Positions 34,252 to 42,041 of a stretch of 43,045 nucleotides of DNA are shown piece by piece; position 1 is the stretch's first letter, and every line of letters begins with the position of its first letter. A program made the position numbers and the translations under genes. The DNA is taken from assembly GCA_964495145.1 (NCBI GenBank), contig CAZBUP010000007.1, positions 1 through 43,045 of the forward strand, written 5' to 3'. The stretch is from UBA6120 sp964495145 (GTDB lineage Bacteria > Bacillota_I > Bacilli_A > RFN20 > CAG-826). The notes under the pieces were generated by a model that saw only the letters and a program-made list of their open reading frames with translations, searched no databases and had not been told where the DNA came from.

Positions 34252-34726
34252 GATGACGGTGATCCTCGATCAGCATGATGGCGATCAAAGCGAAGGTGCC
34301 GACGACCAAGCTCATGTCGGCGACGTTAAAGGTCGGGAAATCGTACCCGAAGATGTCAAAGGCCAAAAAGTCGATGACCCCTTCTTGGTAAAAGGCCCGA
34401 TCGATGAAATTGCCCCAGGTACCGGCAATCATCAGCATGAAAGCGGCTTTGAACCAAGCGCTCATGCTTTTGTGCTTCATGACGTAATAAACGATCATGG
34501 CCGTTCCGGCCACGAAGGAGATGATGGCCAAAATCCATGGATAGTCTTCAAGGATCGACCAGGCCGCCCCGGTGTTTCGGGTGTATTGCAGGTCGAAGAA
34601 ATTCGGGATCACGTTGAGGTTCACCCGGCTGAGATAAGCCGCCCATTTGGTAGCCTGATCGACGATGATGATCAACGGGGCCAGCCAAATGTAACTCAAG
34701 ACAAAACGTTTAAACCGCTGCTTCAT
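34232..34726 (-). CDS. lspA: Lipoprotein signal peptidase LspA
   Basis: Membrane aspartyl protease that cuts the signal peptide of prolipoproteins such as the one at 7764-8915. The 164 residues form four membrane helices. Conserved segments are DQATKW, NTGAAW, GNFIDR (105-110), with catalytic D119 (GVIDF) and D137 (NVAD). The start overlaps the ileS stop (ATGA). ileS-lspA is a common pair in bacteria. Confidence 0.96.
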   Translation of the reverse strand: MKQRFKRFVLSYIWLAPLIIIVDQATKWAAYLSRVNLNVIPNFFDLQYTRNTGAAWSILEDYPWILAIISFVAGTAMIVYYVMKHKSMSAWFKAAFMLMIAGTWGNFIDRAFYQEGVIDFLAFDIFGYDFPTFNVADMSLVVGTFALIAIMLIEDHRHHGSPTH

Positions 34727-37449
34727 GGTTTGACGGCCTCATGGCAGCGCCGGCACAACTGAACTTCCTCGACGGTTTCCAATTCATCGAAATAATTCCA
34801 GCAGCGGTCGCATTTATGGCCCGGATGCCGCGCCACTTCGGCGGTCACGGCAAAGCCAAGGCGCACATCGACTTCGCTGACGATGAAATAACGGGCCAGT
34901 TCCGCTTGGTCGACGGCAACAAGCCATTTGGTCAAAGGATCAGCGTTAAGGCTCAAAGTCAATTTGGCTTCTTGGGCCGAACCGAACATGCCGCCGGCGC
35001 GGGCCGTTTCGAGTTGTTTAAGCACCAAAGATCTTAAGGCAATGAACGCGTCGTATTCTTGAAGCAAGTGTGCGTCGAAGGCTTGAACCACAGGATAATC
35101 CTCCAGTTGCGCAAACCGGTGTTTCGGCCCTGGCAGTTCGCCATAGGCTTCTTCCATGGTAAACGGCATCATCGGGGTCAAAAGGCCGATAATGGTCTTC
35201 AGTAAGCGATAATAGGTCGTTTGGACTTGAAGGCGACGCCGAGACGTGGGGGCTTCGCAATAGAGGATGTCCTTGGTGATGTCGCAGTAAAACGAGGATA
35301 AATCGCCAGACATGAAGTTTTGGATGTTCATCATCGCCCCGGCAAAATTGTAATCGTCCATGTCGACGGCTACTTGGTTGACAAGGCGCTGGGCGGCGGC
35401 CAAGACCATCCGGTCGATCACGGCCAATTCGTTTTGGCTATCTTTGGTCGGATCGAAATAGCCGGCTTCGCCGTTAGCGAGGTTGCCGAGCATGAATTTG
35501 ATGGTGTTGCGGATCTTGCGGTAACTTTCGGCGTTGCCTTTGAAAATGTCTTCGCTGGCGCGCACGTCGGCTTGATAATCGACGGTGGCCGCCCATAGGC
35601 GCAAAATGTCGGCCCCATAGACTTGGCACATCTTCAAAGGATCGATGCCGTTGCCCTTGGATTTGGACATCTTCTCGCCCTTGCCGTCGACGACGAAGCC
35701 ATGGCTGACCACTTGGTCATAGGGAGCCCGCCCACGCGTGGCCACGGCGATGATCAGGCTGGAATTGAACCAGCCCCGGTATTGGTCGGACCCTTCGAGG
35801 TAGAGATCGGCCGGCCACTTCTGACCCCGTTCGGTCAGCACGCTGATGCTGCTCGACCCGGAGTCGAACCAAACATCCATGATGTCGGTTTCTTTATAGA
35901 AGCCACCCTGTGGCGATAAGGGGTTTTGGTATCCCGGCGGCAATAAATCCTTGGCTTCGCGTTCAAACCAGACGTTGGAGCCATGCGCTTTGATCAAGGC
36001 GCCGATATGCTCGAAAACCGAAGCTTCGATGATCGGGCTTCCGTCTTCGTTATAGATGATCGGGATCGGCACGCCCCAAACCCGTTGCCGGCTGATGCAC
36101 CAATCGCCGCGGTCCTTGATCATGTTGTGGATGCGGACGCGGCCCCAAGACGGGGTCCATCTGACGCGTTCGATTTCGGAGAGAAGTTTGGCGCGGATCG
36201 GTTCAATCGAACAGAACCACTGCGGGGTGGCCCGATAGATCAACGGTTTGCCGGTCCGCCAATCGTGGGGATAGCTATGGGTAATCTTCTCTTTTCCGAG
36301 GAGGGCACCCCGTTCGCTTAACATCGTCAAAATCTTTTCGTTGGCGGCTTCATAGAATAAGCCCTCGAGCTCCTGGCCGGCTTCAGAAGTCATCAGCCCG
36401 CGGGCGTCGACGGGGCACAAAGGCGGCAAATGATACACTTTGCCGACGGCGAAGTCTTCTTCGCCATGGCCGGGGGCCGTGTGCACGAAGCCGGTGCCGG
36501 TGTCGAGGGTGACGTGCTCGCCTAAGATCAATAGGCTGGCCCGCGATAAAAACGGATGGGCCGTTTCGGCGTATTCGATAGCCTTTCCCTTGAACGATTC
36601 AATCAATTGGCAGCGTGAAAGCTTCAAGGCCGCCGTCAAAGCGTCGGCCCGTTCTTTCAAGAAGACGAGGATGCCTTGATCGGTGTCATAACGGCCGTAT
36701 TCGAACTCGGGATGGGCCGATATGGCCAGGTTCCCGGGGAGCGTCCACGGGGTCGTTGTCCAGATGACGATCCGATCGCCGACTTGTAAGGGACCTTTGG
36801 GAAGGGTCACCTTGAACGCGACGTAGATTGAATCCGAGGTCACGTCTTCGTATTCGATTTCGGCTTCGGCCAAGGCGCTTTCCGAGCTCCACGACCAATA
36901 AACCGGTTTCAAGCCTTTATAGATCAAACCTTGGAGGGCCATCGACGCGAAGACGCCGATCTGCCGGGCTTCATAGCCCGAATCGAGGGTGACGTAGGGA
37001 TGGTCGAAATCGCCGACGACGCCTAAGCGGACGATCTGTTCTTTTTGGCGGGCGACTTGCTCAAGGGCAAATTGGCGGCAGGCTTCCCGGAAGGCCGAGG
37101 TCGTCATCTGTTTGCGGTTGACGCCCTTCTTGGTCAAATAGTTTTCGATCGGCAGGCCGTGGGTATCCCAGCCCGGGGTAAACGGGGTGTCGTAGCCCCG
37201 CATGTTTTTATAGCGAATCACGATGTCTTTCAAGAATCGGTTCAGCATGTGGCCGGTATGCATGTCGCCGTTGGCGTACGGGGGACCGTCGTGAAGTTGG
37301 AACTCCTTGGCCCCGGCTCGGCGTTCGCGCATGGCCTGATAATAGCCGTCTTGCTTCCATGTGGCAGCCAAAAGCGGTTCCTTGACCGACAGGTTGCCGC
37401 GCATCTCGAATTTGGTTCTTGGCATCAATAGCGTTTTCTTGACTTCCAT
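34723..37449 (-). CDS. ileS: Isoleucine--tRNA ligase
   Basis: Class I synthetase charging tRNA-Ile. HxGH signature HTGH (64-67, in GDMHTGHMLN), CP1 editing domain, KMSKS loop (EKMSKSKGNGIDP), and a C-terminal zinc site CDRC...CRRC. I chose ATG at 37449, preceded by AGGAGG at 6 bases, giving 908 residues; an earlier in-frame ATG at 37479 lies inside the T-box terminator hairpin and would not be used. First gene of ileS-lspA-rluD, controlled by a T-box. Confidence 0.97.
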   Translation of the reverse strand: MEVKKTLLMPRTKFEMRGNLSVKEPLLAATWKQDGYYQAMRERRAGAKEFQLHDGPPYANGDMHTGHMLNRFLKDIVIRYKNMRGYDTPFTPGWDTHGLPIENYLTKKGVNRKQMTTSAFREACRQFALEQVARQKEQIVRLGVVGDFDHPYVTLDSGYEARQIGVFASMALQGLIYKGLKPVYWSWSSESALAEAEIEYEDVTSDSIYVAFKVTLPKGPLQVGDRIVIWTTTPWTLPGNLAISAHPEFEYGRYDTDQGILVFLKERADALTAALKLSRCQLIESFKGKAIEYAETAHPFLSRASLLILGEHVTLDTGTGFVHTAPGHGEEDFAVGKVYHLPPLCPVDARGLMTSEAGQELEGLFYEAANEKILTMLSERGALLGKEKITHSYPHDWRTGKPLIYRATPQWFCSIEPIRAKLLSEIERVRWTPSWGRVRIHNMIKDRGDWCISRQRVWGVPIPIIYNEDGSPIIEASVFEHIGALIKAHGSNVWFEREAKDLLPPGYQNPLSPQGGFYKETDIMDVWFDSGSSSISVLTERGQKWPADLYLEGSDQYRGWFNSSLIIAVATRGRAPYDQVVSHGFVVDGKGEKMSKSKGNGIDPLKMCQVYGADILRLWAATVDYQADVRASEDIFKGNAESYRKIRNTIKFMLGNLANGEAGYFDPTKDSQNELAVIDRMVLAAAQRLVNQVAVDMDDYNFAGAMMNIQNFMSGDLSSFYCDITKDILYCEAPTSRRRLQVQTTYYRLLKTIIGLLTPMMPFTMEEAYGELPGPKHRFAQLEDYPVVQAFDAHLLQEYDAFIALRSLVLKQLETARAGGMFGSAQEAKLTLSLNADPLTKWLVAVDQAELARYFIVSEVDVRLGFAVTAEVARHPGHKCDRCWNYFDELETVEEVQLCRRCHEAVKP

Positions 37450-37468
37450 AAACATCCTCCTAAGAAAT

Positions 37469-37685
37469 AAAAAAGGCATCCATAAGGACGCCTGGACGTG
37501 GTACCACCTTAATTCGTAACTTCAGTTACGCGCTCGAGTTCCGATAACGGGGAGGCCGGCGGCCTTACTCAGGGTTCGGGACCGCTCGGGAGGCAGGATA
37601 CCGTTGACGTCGGGACGATGGCCTTGCACCGGGTGCCATCTCGCTTGTGAGCCGGGTTCGTTCAACGACGCGTTGCCGCCATCGA
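37469..37685 (-). promoter_or_regulatory. T-box riboswitch of ileS
   Basis: Contains AAGGTGGTACCACG (37497-37510, minus strand) and a terminator AGGCGTCC-TTAT-GGATGCCT (37474-37493) with T run. A stem I can be drawn from GGCGG (37676-37680) with CTGCC (37592-37596), and CGTTGA (37662-37667) with TCAACG (37602-37607); the internal loop between them holds ATC (37597-37599), an isoleucine codon. The specifier is less certain than for valS because the next base is C, not a purine. Confidence 0.92.
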
Positions 37686-37695
37686 TTTCTTTAAA

Positions 37696-37724
37696 ATTAT
37701 GCCATAAAGGCGCTATAAGCGCAA
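37696..37724 (-). promoter_or_regulatory. ileS promoter (extended -10)
   Basis: On the minus strand TGGCATAAT supplies an extended -10 (CATAAT, 37696-37701) with a weak -35 TTGCGC (37719-37724) at 17 bases. It lies between the ftsZ stop and the T-box. No strong terminator for ftsZ is visible, so read-through into the leader is possible. Confidence 0.55.
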
Positions 37725-37727
37725 TCG

Positions 37728-38864
37728 TTATTGCAAGTGCTTGTCGGAGAGGAATTCCGGAAGGAGGCTGGCTTCTTCTTCGACCAGGGGCTGTGCCGGT
37801 TTTTCGCCGTCGCTAGTCCCGTCGAGCAATGAAAGCGAGGGAGCCGTCGGTTCCTTGGCGGATTTCATGCCTTGGTAAGTCGGCACGGCCGTGTAGTCGT
37901 ATTCTTCGGCGAAGTCGCTGGCGATGACGCTGACGAGGATTTGATCCGACAGCTGCTCATTGATGGCAACCCCGAATTTGATGTCGAGGTTGGTCCCGGC
38001 GATTTCGATGATCCGATCGACGGTTTCCTGGGCTTCGAACAGACTCACCTGCGGGCCGCAGGTAATGGCCACGATGGCCTTTCGGGCCCCGGCCAGGCTC
38101 GATTCGAGCAAGGGACAGCTGACGGCCGATTGGGCGGCGTTCAAGGCTTTGTCCTCGCCCTGGCCCATCCCGAAGCCGATCAAGGAGATGCCGCTGGACT
38201 TCAAAACGTTGCGGACGTCGGCAAAGTCCAAATTGATGACGGCCGGCATCAAGATCAAATCGGTGACCGTTTTCACGCTTTGCGACAAGACGTTGTCGGC
38301 TTGGCGGAAGGCTTCTCCGATCGGTTGGCTTCCGGCGCTCATTAGCAGTTTGTCATTGCTGACGATAATCATGCTGTCGACGGCTTTCTTGAGTTCGGTC
38401 AATCCGGCCACGCTATTGGCGATGCGCCGCTTGCCTTCGAAAGTGAACGGCCGGGTGACGATGCCGACGGTCAAGCACCCTTCTTCTTTGGCGATGCGGG
38501 CGATGACTGGCGAGGCCCCGGTTCCGGTGCCGCCGCCCATGCCGGCCGCGATGAAGACCATGTTCGCTCCTTTGACGATGGCGCGGATGTCCTCGATGCT
38601 TTCTTCGGCCGCTTGGCGTCCCACTTCGGGATTGCCCCCGGCGCCTAGTCCGGCCGTGGTCTTGTTGCCCAAGATGAGCCGCCGCCGGGCCTTGCTGGTC
38701 GACAAAGCTTGCTTGTCGGTGTTGGCCACCCAAAAATCAATGGCGTTAATTTCATCGTCAATCATGCGATTGACGGCGTTATTTCCAGCCCCGCCGACGC
38801 CGATGACGACGATGCGCGCCGCCGCTTCGAAATTGTCAAGTTCCGTAAAGTTTTTTTCTTCCAT
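37728..38864 (-). CDS. ftsZ: Cell division protein FtsZ
   Basis: Tubulin-like GTPase forming the division ring. The 378 residues show GVGGAGNNAVNRM (22-34), the tubulin signature GGGTGTG (110-116), the T7 loop around NLDFADVR, and a variable linker (from about 320). The extreme C terminus LLPEFLSDKHLQ resembles the conserved tail peptide that binds FtsA. Last gene of the mraZ-rsmH-ftsA-ftsZ unit, 11 bases after ftsA, with Shine-Dalgarno GAGGT. Confidence 0.97.
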   Translation of the reverse strand: MEEKNFTELDNFEAAARIVVIGVGGAGNNAVNRMIDDEINAIDFWVANTDKQALSTSKARRRLILGNKTTAGLGAGGNPEVGRQAAEESIEDIRAIVKGANMVFIAAGMGGGTGTGASPVIARIAKEEGCLTVGIVTRPFTFEGKRRIANSVAGLTELKKAVDSMIIVSNDKLLMSAGSQPIGEAFRQADNVLSQSVKTVTDLILMPAVINLDFADVRNVLKSSGISLIGFGMGQGEDKALNAAQSAVSCPLLESSLAGARKAIVAITCGPQVSLFEAQETVDRIIEIAGTNLDIKFGVAINEQLSDQILVSVIASDFAEEYDYTAVPTYQGMKSAKEPTAPSLSLLDGTSDGEKPAQPLVEEEASLLPEFLSDKHLQ

Positions 38865-38875
38865 GGGATTACCTC

Positions 38876-40117
38876 TTATAATTCGTCCTCATACGCGTTG
38901 TACGAGGTTTTTCCTTTGGTGTTTTTGACCCGTTCGACGGTGGTGACCGGGCTGGGCATCTCTTCATGCATGGCGGCGTATTTATGGGCAATGGCGATCA
39001 AACCGAGCGCCGTGGCGTAAGCCGGCGAGCGCGCTCCAAGGATGGGGAGGCGCGGCCAGAGGCACTCGGGCAACGGCCCTTGCGCCTGCAATAAGGGGAG
39101 GAATCCTTTTAGCTTCCGCCCGGCGCCCATGATCACCCACGGAATGTTCGTGATGGTGAGCGTGGGAGCCACTTCTTGTTTCAGTAAATCCAGATACCGC
39201 CACGCTTCGGCATACCACGTTTCGACGAAGGCCGCGATGACGCGGTTAAGGTCGCTTTGGTGGATGACGGCTTGGCCTTGGGGGTCGTTAATCGATTGGT
39301 GGACGATCCCGTCATAGAAGTTTTCCCGGGCGTCGTAACCGTATTGCTCATGAAGATGCAGCGCTTCCTCGTAAGGAATCCCCAATTTGGATTGGATGGC
39401 GTCGGTCAAGGCTCGGGCTCCGACGTCGAAATGGGTCGCCGCGAAAAGGCGGCGATTAGCGACAAACGACAAGCTCGTATGGTTGGCCCCGATGTCGACG
39501 ATGACGTATTCGTTCGGGATGTTGTCCCGGGACGACAATATGTCGGCTAAGGCGTGGCTGTCAACGGCGAATTGACGGACTTTCACCTCGGCCCGGCGGA
39601 GCGCTTCCTGAAAATCAGCCTGTACCGTTTTATCGAGAAAGTGGATGTCGGCCGTCAAGGTGATGCTGTCGGACACTTCGTTCAATGGCGGGACCTCATA
39701 AGACCGATCGCCTTCGAGCTCAAAGCTTTCGGGCACCAGTCCGATTTGGACGTGGGCTTCGTCGATGCCTTCCTTGCGGAACAAGTTCTGCAAGTTCTTA
39801 AGGTCCATCGGGGCGATGATGCCTTGCTGCGAGATGATATTGGTTGTCTTGGTGGCCGAATAGATTTCAAGGCCGTGCACCGGCAAAGAAGCGACCACCG
39901 AGGTGATTTTTTGATTGATGTTCTTCTCAAGTTGGGCGATTAGTTTGCGAACGACCGCGGCCGTGGCGTCGATGTCGGTCAGCCGGCCTTCGACCAATTG
40001 GTCGGGGACCAAGGCGCTTAAGGCGTCGACGACGATCGGCTGTTGATCCAAAAAATAACCGGCCACCAATTTGGTGGCTCCCGAGCCGATGTCCAAAGCG
40101 ATCGTCAATTTTTCCAT
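38876..40117 (-). CDS. ftsA: Cell division protein FtsA (no visible membrane-targeting helix)
   Basis: Actin-like ATPase that normally ties FtsZ to the membrane. The 413 residues show phosphate loop 1 IALDIGSGATKLVAG (near 6-20), the FtsA-specific 1C region, phosphate 2 YVIVDIGANHTSLSF (about 203-217) and the adenosine motif VIMGAGRKLKG. FtsA proteins usually end in an amphipathic helix that inserts into the membrane; here the end reads VERVKNTKGKTSYNAYEDEL, polar and acidic. Conservation is otherwise moderate. It lies directly after the 58-residue membrane protein, with GAGGAA as Shine-Dalgarno. Confidence 0.9.
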   Translation of the reverse strand: MEKLTIALDIGSGATKLVAGYFLDQQPIVVDALSALVPDQLVEGRLTDIDATAAVVRKLIAQLEKNINQKITSVVASLPVHGLEIYSATKTTNIISQQGIIAPMDLKNLQNLFRKEGIDEAHVQIGLVPESFELEGDRSYEVPPLNEVSDSITLTADIHFLDKTVQADFQEALRRAEVKVRQFAVDSHALADILSSRDNIPNEYVIVDIGANHTSLSFVANRRLFAATHFDVGARALTDAIQSKLGIPYEEALHLHEQYGYDARENFYDGIVHQSINDPQGQAVIHQSDLNRVIAAFVETWYAEAWRYLDLLKQEVAPTLTITNIPWVIMGAGRKLKGFLPLLQAQGPLPECLWPRLPILGARSPAYATALGLIAIAHKYAAMHEEMPSPVTTVERVKNTKGKTSYNAYEDEL

Positions 40118-40130
40118 AGGTTCCTCTTTT

Positions 40131-40307
40131 TTAGTGGCATAGCAAGAAACGGATTGGCGTGAGTAGATAGATCAGGAGCAAAGTTACCGTAATGGCAACC
40201 ATCAGCCATTTGATCAAGACGAGGTTTTGACGCTGCTTGCGGGCTTGAAGCAAGCGCGTGTCGAAAGTCAACAAGGGTGAATTATTGGTTTGATGCTGAA
40301 GTTTCAT
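40131..40307 (-). CDS. 58-aa single-pass membrane protein at the ftsQ/divIB position
   Basis: ATG at 40307 (AAGGGGG 8 bases upstream), TAA at 40131-40133. The product has a basic cytoplasmic part (MKLQHQTNN... ending QARKQRQN), one membrane helix (about 34-50) and a short end TPIRFLLCH. The topology and the place just before ftsA match the N terminus of FtsQ/DivIB, but there is no POTRA or beta domain, and ftsA starts 13 bases after the stop, so none is missing by truncation here. It may be a minimal FtsQ remnant or an unrelated small protein. Confidence 0.65.
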   Translation of the reverse strand: MKLQHQTNNSPLLTFDTRLLQARKQRQNLVLIKWLMVAITVTLLLIYLLTPIRFLLCH

Positions 40308-40330
40308 GCGTCATTCCCCCTTTTCGAATG

Positions 40331-40525
40331 TCACATCGTTTCCGATGAGGATTCCGTTTCTGTGGTTTGGCTGGTCGAGGATTGCTGTTGGGCTTCGACC
40401 GACATCAACGACAGCGGGACGGCGATGGAAGCCGTCATCAACACGAAGGCCATGGCAAAGACGGCTACTTTGCGCATCCGGTAGTAATTCGCTTTGCGAT
40501 GGAATTTGACGAGTTTGTCTTTCAT
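40331..40525 (-). CDS. 64-aa membrane protein at the ftsL position
   Basis: ATG at 40525 with GAGGAAA upstream, TGA at 40331-40333. A basic start (MKDKLVKFHRKANYYRMRK) leads into one hydrophobic segment (about 18-40), then an extracytoplasmic Ser/Thr/Gln/Glu-rich end (QQQSSTSQTTETESS). It could be a signal-anchored protein or a secreted peptide cleaved after VEA. It sits between rsmH and the 58-residue protein, where ftsL usually lies, but has no leucine-zipper periplasmic helix. Two bases separate rsmH's stop region from its ribosome site, so it is co-transcribed. Confidence 0.65.
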   Translation of the reverse strand: MKDKLVKFHRKANYYRMRKVAVFAMAFVLMTASIAVPLSLMSVEAQQQSSTSQTTETESSSETM

Positions 40526-40535
40526 GGCGTTTCCT

Positions 40536-41465
40536 CTACTTTCGAATGATGATGCGGAGTTTGGCCCCGGCGGACCGATGGTTGTCATGGATCTCGGCCT
40601 CCGATGGGGCAATGGCTTGGCGGTTGTAGTATTCATAGTCCAATTCCGGCGTTTTGATGAGGGCGAGAGGCCCGTGACGGGTTTCTTCATTGACGCATAG
40701 GCGCTTGAAGTAATTCTTGACGAGGCGGTCTTCGCCCGAATGGAAGGTGATCACGGCTAGGCGCCCACGCGGCTTGAGTAAGGCGGAGGCTTGCTTCAAG
40801 GCGGCTTCGAGGTTGACGATTTCGTCATTGACGGCGATGCGCAAGGCTTGGAAAGCCTGCTTGGCCGGATGGCCCTTCTTGGATAGTTCTTTCTGAGGCT
40901 TGACCCGTTTGATCAAGGCGACGAGGTCGCTGGTAGTCAAGAGAGGTTTCGTCTCCCGGTCCTTGACGATGGCCTTGGCCAGTTGGTATGCCTGGGGTTC
41001 GTCGGCGTATTCCCGAAAGATTTTTGCGAGTTCGGCAATGCCGAGGGTGGCCACCAATTGGGCGGCGGTCACGGTTTGCCGCTGATCCATCCGCATATCA
41101 AGCGGCGCATCCTCGCGGTAGGAGAATCCCCGTTCGGGATCATCGAATTGCGGGGAGGAGACGCCCAAGTCCATCAAGACGCCGTCGACGCGGTCGACGC
41201 CTAAGTCGGCTAAGACCGATGCGGCTTGCGTGAAATTGGCGTGGATCAAGGTCAGTTTTTGCGGATTCTTGTCGACGAGCGTTTGTCCGGCTTCGATGGC
41301 TTCGCGGTCGCGATCGATGGCGTAGACGTGTCCGGTCGTCAAGCGGTCGAGGATGGCGGTGGTATGTCCGCCCCGACCAAAGGTCATGTCGAGGTAAGTG
41401 CCGTGCGGTTGCACGTCGAGTCCGGCGATGACTTCATGAAGCAGGACCGGCGTATGGGCGACCAT
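40536..41465 (-). CDS. rsmH: 16S rRNA (cytosine(1402)-N(4))-methyltransferase RsmH
   Basis: SAM-dependent enzyme (formerly MraW) methylating C1402 in the 30S P site. The 309 residues start MVAHTPVLLHEV and show TFGRGGHT (SAM motif), DRDREAI, DLGVSSPQFD, the FSYREDAPLDMRM signature, and FHSGEDRLVK near the end. I chose ATG at 41465, which overlaps the mraZ stop by one base (TAATG), over the longer frame that reads through mraZ. Confidence 0.97.
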   Translation of the reverse strand: MVAHTPVLLHEVIAGLDVQPHGTYLDMTFGRGGHTTAILDRLTTGHVYAIDRDREAIEAGQTLVDKNPQKLTLIHANFTQAASVLADLGVDRVDGVLMDLGVSSPQFDDPERGFSYREDAPLDMRMDQRQTVTAAQLVATLGIAELAKIFREYADEPQAYQLAKAIVKDRETKPLLTTSDLVALIKRVKPQKELSKKGHPAKQAFQALRIAVNDEIVNLEAALKQASALLKPRGRLAVITFHSGEDRLVKNYFKRLCVNEETRHGPLALIKTPELDYEYYNRQAIAPSEAEIHDNHRSAGAKLRIIIRK

Positions 41466-41890
41466 TACGATCCTTTGATGGTTTCGGCCGTGGCTTCGTA
41501 GTGAGCGTCGGCTTCGGCCTGATAGGCTTTCCAGTCGGTTTCCGACCACACTTCAATATGGTCCTTGACGCCGATGAGGCGCACGGTGCCTTCGAGGCGA
41601 TATTCTTTAGCGGTCGCCGCCGGTATTTGGATGCGCCCATGGTTGTCGATCGATAGTTCGATGGTCGAAGCCAAGGTGATCCGCATGTAGTCGCGGGCCG
41701 CTTTTTGGGTAAAACTCAATTTTTCGAGATCGGCTTGCAAAGCATCGAAAGCCGCCTCCGGGTATAAAGACAGGCATTTTTCGTAGCCGCGCATGGCAAA
41801 CAAGACATCGTTAACGGCCAGACGGAACCGTGCCGGGATGACGAGGCGTCCTTTGTTGTCGATCGAGTAGACGTAGTTACCGAAAAACAT
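41465..41890 (-). CDS. mraZ: MraZ, transcriptional regulator of the division cluster
   Basis: A 141-residue protein with two AbrB-like DNA-binding repeats; the first opens MFFGNYVYSIDNKGRLVIPARFR-like, with DxKGR at about 11-15, the second SIDNHGRIQIPA. MraZ represses its own operon by binding short direct repeats upstream. Such repeats are present here between the promoter and the start codon. It leads mraZ-rsmH-two small proteins-ftsA-ftsZ. Confidence 0.96.
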   Translation of the reverse strand: MFFGNYVYSIDNKGRLVIPARFRLAVNDVLFAMRGYEKCLSLYPEAAFDALQADLEKLSFTQKAARDYMRITLASTIELSIDNHGRIQIPAATAKEYRLEGTVRLIGVKDHIEVWSETDWKAYQAEADAHYEATAETIKGS

Positions 41891-41891
41891 T

Positions 41892-41906
41892 TCCCACTTT
41901 CTCCCA
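41892..41906 (-). promoter_or_regulatory. Candidate MraZ boxes (two TGGGA direct repeats)
   Basis: On the minus strand TGGGA at 41902-41906 and again at 41892-41896, exactly 10 bases apart, inside AAGTGGGAG / AAAGTGGGAA. E. coli MraZ recognises TGGGA repeats with 5-base spacers, and Mycoplasma MraZ recognises AAAGTG-type repeats; both patterns are met. The second repeat also overlaps the ribosome-binding region. Confidence 0.7.
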
Positions 41907-41918
41907 CTTGATGACTTA

Positions 41919-41948
41919 ATTCTATCGAGGCGGTCTAGGTTTGTAAAG
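41919..41948 (-). promoter_or_regulatory. mraZ promoter
   Basis: On the minus strand: -35 TTTACA (41943-41948), 18-base spacer, -10 TAGAAT (41919-41924), each five of six to consensus. It drives the division operon. Confidence 0.7.
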
Positions 41949-41976
41949 CCTTAGTTCGCATTTTTATAAATAATTA

Positions 41977-42014
41977 AAAAAGCGCTTGCCCGGGAAGAAC
42001 CGGCCGAAGCGCTG
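41977..42014 (-). terminator. Terminator after pheT
   Basis: On the minus strand AGCGCTT ... AAGCGCT (41982-42014) forms a long hairpin with a GC-rich upper part, followed by TTTTT. It lies 27 bases after the pheT stop and isolates pheT from mraZ. Confidence 0.88.
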
Positions 42015-42041
42015 ATTTTCATTGAAATGCCGATGGGAGTA

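Noticed and set aside
37450..37479. ileS start at 37479
   Set aside because: That ATG is inside the T-box terminator; the ATG at 37449 has AGGAGG at normal spacing.
37960..38928. Plus-strand 322-codon open frame
   Set aside because: Antisense to ftsZ and its start region; no ribosome site or recognisable motif.
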